Shown here: in pieces, positions 43,859-51,197 of the stretch
Layout: each line of letters opens with the position of its first letter
Numbering within the stretch: position 1 is the first letter of the stretch
Source of the DNA: Pseudofulvibacter geojedonensis
GTDB taxonomy: Bacteria > Bacteroidota > Bacteroidia > Flavobacteriales > Flavobacteriaceae
NCBI RefSeq assembly: GCF_042675745.1
Contig: NZ_JBHTJM010000008.1
Span: 310,001-374,000 of the forward strand
Length of the DNA: 64,000 nt
Reading direction: 5' to 3'
Position numbers and translations under genes: made by a program
Notes under the pieces: generated by a model
Database searches by the model: none
What the model was told of the DNA's origin: nothing
The model's input: only the letters and a program-made list of their open reading frames with translations

Positions 43859-44347
43859 TTATTCATTTAATAACAATTGCCAATAGCCTACATCTGCCCA
43901 CTTATTAAATTTGGTTCCTATTTGCTTAAATTGAGCTACTTTTTCAAAACCAAATTTTTCGTGCAATCGTACACAGGGTGGGTTAGGTAGTGTGATGCCT
44001 CCAATAATACTATTGAATCCTTTTTCTTTTAATTGCTTAATAAGTTCTTTGTATAATAAAGAGCCTATCCCTTTCTCAGTATTATTATGTTGTAAATAAA
44101 TAGAAATCTCAGCAGTAAAACGATAACCCGATCGTGGTTTCCAGGGGCTTGCGTAAGCATAACCAATTACAGATGAGTTTAGTTCATATACTAACCACGG
44201 AAATCTGTCTGAACTAGTGCTTATTTTTTCTTTAAAGAAATCTGTAGTAACTGGATTTTCTTCAAAAGTTGGCATCTCATTTTCTACATAATAATTGTAA
44301 ATATTGGTGATGACTTTTACGTCGTTAAGTGTTGCTTTTCGTATCAT
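43859..44347 (-). CDS. GNAT acetyltransferase, phosphinothricin-type
   Basis: Protein of 162 residues resembling the phosphinothricin/methionine sulfone acetyltransferase branch: IRKATLNDVKVITNIYNYYV at the start, then YAYASPWKPRSGYRFTAEISIYLQHNNTEKGIGSLL with the acetyl-CoA-binding loop, and the end GITLPNPPCVRLHEKFGFE. The branch acetylates the amine of unusual amino acids. Substrate cannot be told. A hairpin terminator follows at 44361-44397 before the GSII gene. Confidence 0.88.
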   Translation of the reverse strand: MIRKATLNDVKVITNIYNYYVENEMPTFEENPVTTDFFKEKISTSSDRFPWLVYELNSSVIGYAYASPWKPRSGYRFTAEISIYLQHNNTEKGIGSLLYKELIKQLKEKGFNSIIGGITLPNPPCVRLHEKFGFEKVAQFKQIGTKFNKWADVGYWQLLLNE

Positions 44348-44360
44348 ATTTACTTTAATA

Positions 44361-44397
44361 AAAAAACCACTAAGAATAAGATCTCAGTGGTTTTTTT
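44361..44397. terminator. Intrinsic terminator after the GSII gene
   Basis: Stem AAAACCACT / AGTGGTTTT with a loop of about 14 bases. It lies at the downstream end of the minus-strand gene 44431-45456 and is followed there by T (A on the plus strand). Confidence 0.75.
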
Positions 44398-44430
44398 AGT
44401 TGTTGTGTGTTGTTGTTTGTATTGAGAAGC

Positions 44431-45456
44431 TTATTTAAACTTTTCTGAAACTGGTTTAACAGTTTTTATAATTCTTGCAGCAATCTTATAAGGATCTCCG
44501 TTAGATGCTGGTCTTCTATCTTCTAACCAACCTTTCCATCCTTTTTCTACAGTAATAATAGGTATACGAATTGAAGCACCTCTATCTGAAACTCCGTAAC
44601 TAAAATCGTTAATAGAAGCAGTTTCGTGTAATCCAGTTAAACGTTGATCATTATATGCCCCGTAAACAGCAATATGTTCCTTAGCTACTGGTCTAAACGC
44701 TTCACAAATTTCTTCATAAACAGCCTGAGAACCACATGTTCTTAATACTTCGTTAGAGAAGTTAGCGTGCATACCAGAACCGTTCCAATCTCCTTTTACA
44801 GGTTTTGGGTGGTATTCTATATAGTAGCCGTATTTTTCGGTTAAACGATCTAGTAAGTAACGAGCAATCCAAATTTCATCTCCAGCTTTTTTAGCTCCTT
44901 TAGCAAATAATTGAAACTCCCACTGCCCAGAAGCAACTTCTTGGTTAATTCCTTCAAAGTTTAAACCAGCTTCAATGCATAAGTCAGCATGCTCTTCAAC
45001 AAAATCTCTACCATGCGTATTTCTTCCTCCTACAGAACAGTAATACATTCCTTGAGGACCAGGATAACCACCAACAGGGAAACCTAAAGGTAATTGTGTG
45101 GTTTTATCCATAATAAAATATTCTTGCTCAAAACCAAACCAGAAGTCATTATCATTATCGTCTATAGTAGCCCTTCCGTTAGATTCATGAGGAGTACCAT
45201 CAGCATTCATAACTTCAGTCATAACTAAATAACCGTTAATCCTCATTGGGTCTGGGTAAATAGCAACAGGTACTAACAAACAATCAGACGCTCCACCAGA
45301 AGCTTGTTGTGTAGAAGACCCATCAAAAGACCAGTTTCCTAATTCTTCTAAAGTTCCTTGAAAATTTTCATGTTCCTCAACTTTAGTTTTACTTCTTAAA
45401 TTTTGAGTCGGTTTGTATCCGTCTAACCAGATATACTCTAATTTAATTTTAGCCAT
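44431..45456 (-). CDS. Glutamine synthetase, GSII type
   Basis: Ammonia-assimilating enzyme of 341 residues: ATP-dependent amidation of glutamate to glutamine. The N-terminal beta-grasp (LEYIWLDGYKP, NWSFDGSSTQQASG, DCLLVPVAIYPDP) and the catalytic motif WEFQ ... NGSGMHANFS, ending with GVSDRGASIRIP, fit the eukaryote-like GSII class (about 340-370 residues), not the 470-residue GSI. GSII is frequent in Bacteroidota. It is divergent from the GSIII gene (45646) over a short control region with shared AGGGGT boxes, suggesting co-regulation by nitrogen. The catalytic layout appears intact. Confidence 0.93.
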   Translation of the reverse strand: MAKIKLEYIWLDGYKPTQNLRSKTKVEEHENFQGTLEELGNWSFDGSSTQQASGGASDCLLVPVAIYPDPMRINGYLVMTEVMNADGTPHESNGRATIDDNDNDFWFGFEQEYFIMDKTTQLPLGFPVGGYPGPQGMYYCSVGGRNTHGRDFVEEHADLCIEAGLNFEGINQEVASGQWEFQLFAKGAKKAGDEIWIARYLLDRLTEKYGYYIEYHPKPVKGDWNGSGMHANFSNEVLRTCGSQAVYEEICEAFRPVAKEHIAVYGAYNDQRLTGLHETASINDFSYGVSDRGASIRIPIITVEKGWKGWLEDRRPASNGDPYKIAARIIKTVKPVSEKFK

Positions 45457-45494
45457 AATACTTAAAATTATTAGTGTTGTTGTTTTTAACGATG

Positions 45495-45502
45495 CAAATA
45501 TA
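45495..45502 (-). promoter_or_regulatory. -7 promoter element of the GSII gene
   Basis: Minus-strand TATATTTG (exact TAnnTTTG), 39 bases before the start codon at 45456. No -33 TTG is visible; an AGGGGT box lies about 31 bases upstream, where an activator could bind. Confidence 0.6.
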
Positions 45503-45532
45503 TGTTTAATCTTTTAATAATATGTTTTTTAT

Positions 45533-45591
45533 AGGGGTAATTTTGGGTTTTAACGATTTAGTAACATAAATACCCCTGTTTTTTTAGGGGT
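45533..45591. promoter_or_regulatory. Shared control region of the divergent glutamine synthetases
   Basis: The 6-base word AGGGGT occurs at 45533-45538, in reverse (ACCCCT) at 45572-45577 and again at 45586-45591. The last two form the inverted repeat ACCCCT-N8-AGGGGT. The first copy lies about 30 bases from the GSII -7 element and the last one 17 bases before the near-consensus TACTTTTA (45609-45616) in front of the GSIII gene. This placement suggests a nitrogen-responsive operator; it is inference. Confidence 0.4.
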
Positions 45592-45645
45592 GTGTTTTAA
45601 ATATTGTGTACTTTTATAAAAACTAATCGCTAATTAATATACTTT

Positions 45646-47832
45646 ATGTCTACATTAAGATTTCACGCTTTACGAGAAACCCTAAACAGAAAACCAGTAA
45701 TAATAGAAGAAAAAGTTAGAAGGTCTGAGTTGTTTGGCCAGCATGTCTTTAATGAAAATACAATGAGGCAGTATCTTACTAAAGAAGCTTATAATAGTGT
45801 TATGGATGCCATTGATAATGGCTCTAAAATAAATAGGAGTATAGCTAATCAAATTTCTGCATCTATGAAAGATTGGGCTATTTCTAAAGGAGCTACTCAT
45901 TATACACACTGGTTTCAACCTTTAACAGGGGCTACAGCAGAAAAGCACGATGCTTTTTTTGAAACTATTGGAGGGGGAAATGCAATAGAAAAATTTGGTG
46001 GAGGAGAATTAGTGCAGCAAGAACCAGATGCATCTTCTTTTCCTAATGGAGGAATAAGAAATACATTTGAAGCGAGAGGGTATACTGCTTGGGATCCAAC
46101 ATCTCCAGCTTTCATTTTAGGAACTACACTTTGTATACCAACAGTTTTTGTAGCTTACACTGGTGAAGCGTTGGATTACAAAACACCATTATTACGAGCA
46201 TTGCAATCTGTAGATCAAGCGGCAACCGCTGTAGCAAAATATTTTGACAAAAATGTTACAAAAGTAAATGCAACTTTAGGATGGGAGCAAGAATACTTTT
46301 TAATAGATTCAGCTTTAGCTAAGTCTAGACCAGATATTATTCAAGCAGGCAGAACTTTATTAGGTCATGCTGCAGCTAAAGGTCAGCAGCTAGATGATCA
46401 TTACTTTGGTTCTATACCTAGTAGAGTAATTAGCTATATGCGTGATTTAGAAACTCAATGTATGTTATTAGGTATTCCTGTTAAAACACGTCATAACGAA
46501 GTAGCACCTAATCAGTTTGAATTAGCTCCTATTTTTGAAGAAGCAAATTTAGCGGTAGATCATAATTCATTATTAATGGATGTGATGGAAAGGGTTGCTG
46601 ACCGACATAATTTTAAAGTATTATTACATGAAAAACCGTTTGCAGGTGTTAATGGTTCGGGTAAGCACAATAACTGGTCGTTGAGTACTAACACAGGAGT
46701 GAATCTATTGAGTCCAGGTAAAACACCAATGCGTAATTTAGAGTTCTTGACGTTTTTTATCAATACTATTAAAGCAGTTAATGATAATGAAGAGTTGTTA
46801 AGAGCCGCAATAGCAAGCGCAAGTAATGACCATAGATTAGGAGCTAATGAGGCACCACCAGCTATTGTATCGGTTTTTATTGGCTCTCAGTTAACAGAAG
46901 TTTTAGATGCCTTAGAAAATGTTACCAAAGGAAAAATATCGCCAAAAGAAATGACCGACTTAAAATTAAACGTTGTTGGTAAAATACCTGAAATACTTTT
47001 AGATAATACAGATAGAAATAGAACATCTCCATTTGCTTTTACGGGAAATAAATTTGAGTTTAGAGCAGTAGGATCTACAGCAAACTGTGCTAATCCTATG
47101 ACGGTTTTAAATGCTATAATGGCAAAACAGCTTCAAGAGTTTAAAATAGAAGTGGATCAATTAATAAAAGAAAAAGGAATGAAAAAAGATGATGCCATTT
47201 TCAATGTACTTCGAGAGTATATCAAGGCATCTAAAAATATTCGATTCGAAGGGAATGGTTATGGAGAAGAATGGGAAAAAGAAGCAAAAAAGAGAGGTTT
47301 AAGCAATAATAAAACCACACCTGAAGCTTTAAAGGCCAAAGTTTCTAAAAAGGCTATTGATTTGTATGAGTCACTTGGTATTATGAATAAGGTAGAAGTA
47401 GAGGCAAGGCATGAGATTGAGATAGAAGAATATACAATGCGAATTCAGATAGAGTCAAGAACACTTGGAGACATAGCAAGAAACCATATTGTACCAACAG
47501 CGATTAAGTATCAAAATATTTTAATTGAAAATGTAAGAGGCTTGAAAGAAATTTATGGTAACAACTTCCAAAAAGTAGCCAAAGAACAGTTAATTATAAT
47601 TGAAAGTATATCTTCTCACATAGAAAAAATCAACAAAGGTGTTTCTGATATGATTGAAGCAAGAAAAAAGGCTAATAAATTAAATAGTATAGAAAAGAAA
47701 GCTTTTAGTTATTGTGATAAAGTAAAACCATACTTTGAAGATATTAGATATCACTGTGATAAGCTAGAACTGTTGGTAGATGACGAGCTTTGGCCCTTAA
47801 CTAAATATAGAGAATTATTGTTTACTAGATAG
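45646..47832 (+). CDS. glnN: Glutamine synthetase, GSIII type
   Basis: Glutamine synthetase of 728 residues, the length of the GSIII (GlnN) class. Features: the N-terminal GSIII domain with RRSELFGQHVFNENTM and THYTHWFQPLTGATAEKHD, then GWEQEYFLID, and the catalytic VNGSGKHNNWSLSTNTG. A long helical C-terminal extension (about 560-728) is characteristic of GSIII. It assimilates ammonia with ATP and glutamate. Two types of synthetase side by side suggest different roles in nitrogen supply. It is divergent from GSII and closed by a strong hairpin (47852-47888). Confidence 0.96.
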   Translation: MSTLRFHALRETLNRKPVIIEEKVRRSELFGQHVFNENTMRQYLTKEAYNSVMDAIDNGSKINRSIANQISASMKDWAISKGATHYTHWFQPLTGATAEKHDAFFETIGGGNAIEKFGGGELVQQEPDASSFPNGGIRNTFEARGYTAWDPTSPAFILGTTLCIPTVFVAYTGEALDYKTPLLRALQSVDQAATAVAKYFDKNVTKVNATLGWEQEYFLIDSALAKSRPDIIQAGRTLLGHAAAKGQQLDDHYFGSIPSRVISYMRDLETQCMLLGIPVKTRHNEVAPNQFELAPIFEEANLAVDHNSLLMDVMERVADRHNFKVLLHEKPFAGVNGSGKHNNWSLSTNTGVNLLSPGKTPMRNLEFLTFFINTIKAVNDNEELLRAAIASASNDHRLGANEAPPAIVSVFIGSQLTEVLDALENVTKGKISPKEMTDLKLNVVGKIPEILLDNTDRNRTSPFAFTGNKFEFRAVGSTANCANPMTVLNAIMAKQLQEFKIEVDQLIKEKGMKKDDAIFNVLREYIKASKNIRFEGNGYGEEWEKEAKKRGLSNNKTTPEALKAKVSKKAIDLYESLGIMNKVEVEARHEIEIEEYTMRIQIESRTLGDIARNHIVPTAIKYQNILIENVRGLKEIYGNNFQKVAKEQLIIIESISSHIEKINKGVSDMIEARKKANKLNSIEKKAFSYCDKVKPYFEDIRYHCDKLELLVDDELWPLTKYRELLFTR

Positions 47833-47851
47833 ATTATAAATTCAATAAAAT

Positions 47852-47888
47852 AATTAACCCTTCTTTTTAACTAAAGAAGGGTTAATTA
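47852..47888 (+). terminator. Intrinsic terminator after the GSIII gene
   Basis: Perfect stem AATTAACCCTTCTTT / AAAGAAGGGTTAATT with loop TTAACT and T-rich end. Confidence 0.9.
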
Positions 47889-48142
47889 TTATGAGAGATC
47901 ACTTTATTAACTTTTAACATACAAAAAAAAAACAAAACATAAAACTTTGATTATTAGATATTTGATATTACATTTGATATGTGATTGAATTTAAACCTAC
48001 AGCTAATTTCACAATTTCATAATTTAAACTCTTTTCAAGAGTAATTCCCCCAATTAAATATATCCCCCAGAAAAAGTTTATTACATATTTATGTTTTAAA
48101 CATTTTGGCATGTATTTAATAACCAATAAATATTTTTAAATT
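47889..48142 (+). promoter_or_regulatory. Upstream region of the curli-type operon
   Basis: About 250 bases without a gene. It holds a direct repeat ATTTGATAT (47960-47968 and 47972-47980, spacer TAC) and two CCCCC runs 17 bases apart (48047-48051 and 48064-48068) before the csgA-like ATG at 48143. No perfect TAnnTTTG element is present; CATATTTATG near 48090 is the nearest match. The direct repeats are candidate operator sites. No CsgD homologue is in this window. Confidence 0.35.
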
Positions 48143-49318
48143 ATGAAAAAAGCAATTTTAACCTTAGTGTTTTCAGCAGTTTTTGCTGTATTTGGTTTTT
48201 CGCAATCTCATCAGAATGATAATGATTGTCCAGATGGGGATTGTGAAACAATAGACCAAAGAGATGGAGTATGTTCACCATATATTGGCCCAATTTATCC
48301 AAGTTGTCCTGGTAGTATGCGTACCGCTTTGCAGCATGGTGCTAGTTATTCAGATGTAATGCAGGAAGGATTAAGAAATGACGCCAATGTAAGTCAAGAA
48401 GATCGAAATATAGCATTTGTAAGACAATATGGAGATGATGGTAGTGCAATTATAGCACAAAAAGATGGTGGAGATATACCTAACTTAGCTATAATTAGAC
48501 AATTATGGGGGAAAGGGAATAGTGCAACAGTTACTCAAACTGGAGAAGGACAAAGAGCAGATGTTACTCAAACAGGTTTTTATAACTCTGCAAGAGTTTT
48601 ACAGGCAGAGTATATGAATACAGCTGATGTAGATCAAAGAGGTAGACATAATGATGCAGATGTTGATCAAGAAGGATGTCATAATGAAGCTAGAACCAGT
48701 CAGAGAGGATTGTGTAATATTTCTCAACAAAATCAAACTAATATTTTGAATGATGAGTGTATAAAGCAAGTAGGTGAATATAATGATGCTATTCAAACTC
48801 AGCTAGGTGGTAAGTTAAATCAAGCTAGTATTCGTCAAGGTAGTTTAGCATATTGGTCTTACGGAGGTGTTGCTCGTCAATTTCAAGATGGTAATAGAAA
48901 TAAAGCTTTTATAGATCAAGAAGAATATTTTAATACGGCTAAGCAATCTCAAGTAGGTAACAGAAACTATGCAGAAGCAAGACAAAATTTATTGTCTTTT
49001 GGTGGAGGTAATGTAATAGAACAAACTCAAACAGGAAACCGTAACGAAGCATTAGCTACGCAAGAAGGAGCTTTCTTTATTCTAGGAATTGATAATACAA
49101 TTTATCAAACGCAAACTGGAAGAAGAAACATGACTATAGCTCACCAAAATGGAGCTGCAAACTTAGCAGATATTTCTCAAGATGGAGTAAGAAATTATTC
49201 ATTGTCTGAACAATTAGGTCTATTTAATGAATTAACAGTTCAGCAGATAGGTAACTTTGAGGCTAGTTATTTAAGCCAAGCAGGTGTAGGAAATACTGCA
49301 TTTGTTTCACAAAAATAA
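48143..49318 (+). CDS. Major curlin-repeat amyloid subunit (CsgA-like)
   Basis: Secreted protein of 391 residues with a signal peptide (cleavage near FGFSQS, residue 22) followed by a Cys-rich linker (four Cys up to PSCPGS) and about 28 strand-length curlin units from residue 72 on. Each unit ends in a Gln and has the pattern G-x-x-N-x-A-x-V/I-x-Q (for example GKGNSATVTQTG, GRHNDADVDQEG, GNRNEALATQEG). The repeats match the beta-solenoid amyloid core of curli, which has five repeats (about ten strands) in E. coli CsgA, so this one is about three times larger. Several repeats carry Cys (GCHNEA, GLCNIS, DECIKQ). It would be the main fibre subunit, exported through CsgG. The first gene of the curli-type operon. 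Confidence 0.9.
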   Translation: MKKAILTLVFSAVFAVFGFSQSHQNDNDCPDGDCETIDQRDGVCSPYIGPIYPSCPGSMRTALQHGASYSDVMQEGLRNDANVSQEDRNIAFVRQYGDDGSAIIAQKDGGDIPNLAIIRQLWGKGNSATVTQTGEGQRADVTQTGFYNSARVLQAEYMNTADVDQRGRHNDADVDQEGCHNEARTSQRGLCNISQQNQTNILNDECIKQVGEYNDAIQTQLGGKLNQASIRQGSLAYWSYGGVARQFQDGNRNKAFIDQEEYFNTAKQSQVGNRNYAEARQNLLSFGGGNVIEQTQTGNRNEALATQEGAFFILGIDNTIYQTQTGRRNMTIAHQNGAANLADISQDGVRNYSLSEQLGLFNELTVQQIGNFEASYLSQAGVGNTAFVSQK

Positions 49319-49329
49319 TAGTATAAATT

Positions 49330-49360
49330 AAACAAGCCCTAAAAGTTAGGGCTTGTTTTT
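49330..49360 (+). terminator. Strong hairpin between the csgA-like and csgB-like genes
   Basis: Stem AACAAGCCCTAA / TTAGGGCTTGTT with loop AAG and a T-run. It lies 12 bases after the csgA-like stop codon. It should end most transcripts after the major subunit gene, leaving the downstream genes at a lower level. Confidence 0.9.
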
Positions 49361-49382
49361 ATATGATTTAATGTTTAATAAA

Positions 49383-49871
49383 ATGAAAAGATATATAGTA
49401 CTAATATTAATAATGTTTTTTGGAGCTTTAACAGCTCAAAATTATACAAATACCTCTTCGGAAAGAGAACAGGTAAAATCGTTGTATATATTAGAGCAGG
49501 TTAATAGAGTAAATACTACGCCAAATTACAGTTTTAATAATAATGTTTATTTAAGACAAATAGGAAACGAAAACTTATCTAGTGTAATTATTGAATCATC
49601 AAAAAGTAATATTAATATTTTACAAAAAGGAGATAAAAACCAAGTACATTTAAATATTAAAGCAACTGAGGTAAATGAAAATATTGTTCAATTAGGAAAC
49701 AATAATTTTTTTAGAGACTTTAATAGGCGTAATAATTTAAAACATCAAGTAGATGTTTATCAAAAAGGGGATAATCAGCAAATTATGATGAATGGAGCAA
49801 ATAGTTTGTCTGAAAAAATTAAAATAAGACTAATAGGAAATGATAAAACTATTTATGTAAATAGTTTTTAA
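49383..49871 (+). CDS. Minor curlin-repeat protein (CsgB-like, candidate nucleator)
   Basis: Protein of 162 residues. The ATG at 49383 gives a clean signal peptide (MKRYIVLILIMFFGALTAQ); ATG 49371 adds four residues and is also possible, while TTG 49353 lies in the terminator. The mature part has five irregular curlin-type units (VYLRQIGNENLSSVII, INILQKGDKNQVHLN, ENIVQLGNNNFF, VDVYQKGDNQQIMM, IKIRLIGNDKTIYV), each with Q-x-G-x-x-N. Few units, weaker periodicity and position behind the major subunit fit a CsgB-like nucleator, which is inference. It precedes the CsgE gene by 13 bases. Confidence 0.75.
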   Translation: MKRYIVLILIMFFGALTAQNYTNTSSEREQVKSLYILEQVNRVNTTPNYSFNNNVYLRQIGNENLSSVIIESSKSNINILQKGDKNQVHLNIKATEVNENIVQLGNNNFFRDFNRRNNLKHQVDVYQKGDNQQIMMNGANSLSEKIKIRLIGNDKTIYVNSF

Positions 49872-49884
49872 AAAAAATAATCAC

Positions 49885-50640
49885 ATGAAATTACTTCTAT
49901 ATTTTATTTTTTCTACGTCGATATTCTTAGGGAATCTGAACACTTCGTTAGCTCAACAATTTTTAAATAAAGAAGTTAAGCCTTTATTAGAGATTGAGCA
50001 ATCTGAAGATGTTTTTTCTGTAATAGGAAAGGCCGAAAATTTATCAAATATTAATAGAAGTTTAGAATATGAACTAATAGTGTTTAAAGAAAATACAAAG
50101 ACTAAAAATAAAAGCAACAATAAGCAAACAGATAGGTTTGTTATTGAAGCTAAGGAAATAATAACCTTGTCTAAAACATCAATTAATGTTTCTAAAACAG
50201 ATAAGGTTATTATTTTACTTTTATTAAAAAATGAGGAGGGAGAGATTGTAGGTAGAGATCGTAAAATAATCACAGATAATAGAATAATTCAAAAAGATTA
50301 TGACAACAAGGTTACCTTAAAGAAAAAGCCATCAGATGGAATAAAACTAAAAGGAGTTGTTTTGGAAAGGGTTAAAACTAAACCAGGAAGAGATTTTTAT
50401 AACTTCTTTTATAGTAAATACATGACATATAATTTTAAAGACAGTCGTGCAATATTAGTAGAGGAAATACATGATAGAGGAAGAAATACAAAAATCTTTA
50501 TAAAATTAGATAACAGAAAAATTTACGAATTTTTTGTGCAACCAAATTTAGATTACTTAAAACGAAATGTGGATGTTGCAATTAGGGTTCTTTATCAAGA
50601 ATTCGAAAAAAAAGAAAAAGATTACATTGTTCGGTATTGA
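49885..50640 (+). CDS. csgE: CsgE with an N-terminal CsgC/CsgH-like domain
   Basis: Secreted protein of 251 residues with a signal peptide (cleavage near SLAQQ, residue 24). The C-terminal part (about 155-250) matches CsgE, the periplasmic adaptor that caps CsgG: KGVVLERVKTKPGRDFYNFF and YEFFVQPNLDYLKRNVDVA. The N-terminal part (about 33-128) has the strand order and words of the amyloid inhibitor family CsgC/CsgH: DRFVIEAKEIITLSKTSINV, then DKVIILLLLKNEEGEIVGRD. E. coli CsgE is only about 129 residues with its signal, so this protein is twice that size. The gene lies between the csgB-like and csgF genes. A fused chaperone-inhibitor plus export adaptor is a plausible role; the domain match is by eye only. 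Confidence 0.8.
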   Translation: MKLLLYFIFSTSIFLGNLNTSLAQQFLNKEVKPLLEIEQSEDVFSVIGKAENLSNINRSLEYELIVFKENTKTKNKSNNKQTDRFVIEAKEIITLSKTSINVSKTDKVIILLLLKNEEGEIVGRDRKIITDNRIIQKDYDNKVTLKKKPSDGIKLKGVVLERVKTKPGRDFYNFFYSKYMTYNFKDSRAILVEEIHDRGRNTKIFIKLDNRKIYEFFVQPNLDYLKRNVDVAIRVLYQEFEKKEKDYIVRY

Positions 50641-50713
50641 TTTTTTTTGTAAATTAATAGAACGTAAAATTATAGATAAAAGCACTCAAATTTATTATAA
50701 TAAGCTGACAATC

Positions 50714-50725
50714 ATGCTATAGCAT
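50714..50725. promoter_or_regulatory. 12-base palindrome upstream of csgF
   Basis: ATGCTATAGCAT is a perfect 12-base palindrome in the 140-base gap before csgF. The gap could hold a separate promoter for csgF, csgG and the lipoprotein gene; no TAnnTTTG match was seen. Its role is unknown. Confidence 0.3.
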
Positions 50726-50780
50726 TTATACCCTTCATAAAATATTACTACTTATAAATCATTAATTTAATTCAAAAATT

Positions 50781-51191
50781 ATGAATAAAAAAGTATTGAT
50801 ATTACTACTCTTTAATGCATTGTTTGTTTTACCAAACTTGTATAGCCAAAATTTTGTTTACAAGCCAAAAAATCCAGCTTTTGGTGGAGAATCCTTTAAT
50901 TATCAGTGGTTACAAAGTTCTGCAGATGCTCAAAACTCTTTTTCTGATGAAGATGATGATGAAGAAAATTCTGAGCTAGAAGATTTTGCAGATGACTTAA
51001 ATAGACAATTGTTAAGTAGAATTAACAGGTTGTTGTTAGATGGTCAGTTTGATTTAAATGGAGATTTACAACCAGGTGTATATACATATGGAAGTTTATC
51101 TGTAGAGATTTTTGAATCTACAGAAGGCTTAGTTGTAAATATTTTAGATACAAGCAACGGAGAACAAACACAAGTAATCATTCCTAATTAA
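50781..51191 (+). CDS. csgF: Curli assembly protein CsgF
   Basis: Small secreted protein of 136 residues, like E. coli CsgF (138 residues with signal). It has a signal peptide (cleavage near NLYSQ, residue 23) and the family core: FVYKPKNPAFGGESFNYQWLQSSADAQNSF, of which NPAFGG and SSADAQNS are the hallmark pieces. The middle has an acidic loop (DEDDDEEN). CsgF sits at the outer exit of CsgG, where it holds the nucleator and starts fibre growth. It is followed by csgG after 6 bases. Assignment is firm. Confidence 0.93.
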   Translation: MNKKVLILLLFNALFVLPNLYSQNFVYKPKNPAFGGESFNYQWLQSSADAQNSFSDEDDDEENSELEDFADDLNRQLLSRINRLLLDGQFDLNGDLQPGVYTYGSLSVEIFESTEGLVVNILDTSNGEQTQVIIPN

Positions 51192-51197
51192 AGTTTT

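Noticed and set aside
48340..49316. CRISPR-like regular repeats
   Set aside because: The periodicity is at protein level (curlin units of 11-12 or 22-24 residues) in an open reading frame with a signal peptide; the DNA repeats are degenerate and there are no spacers.
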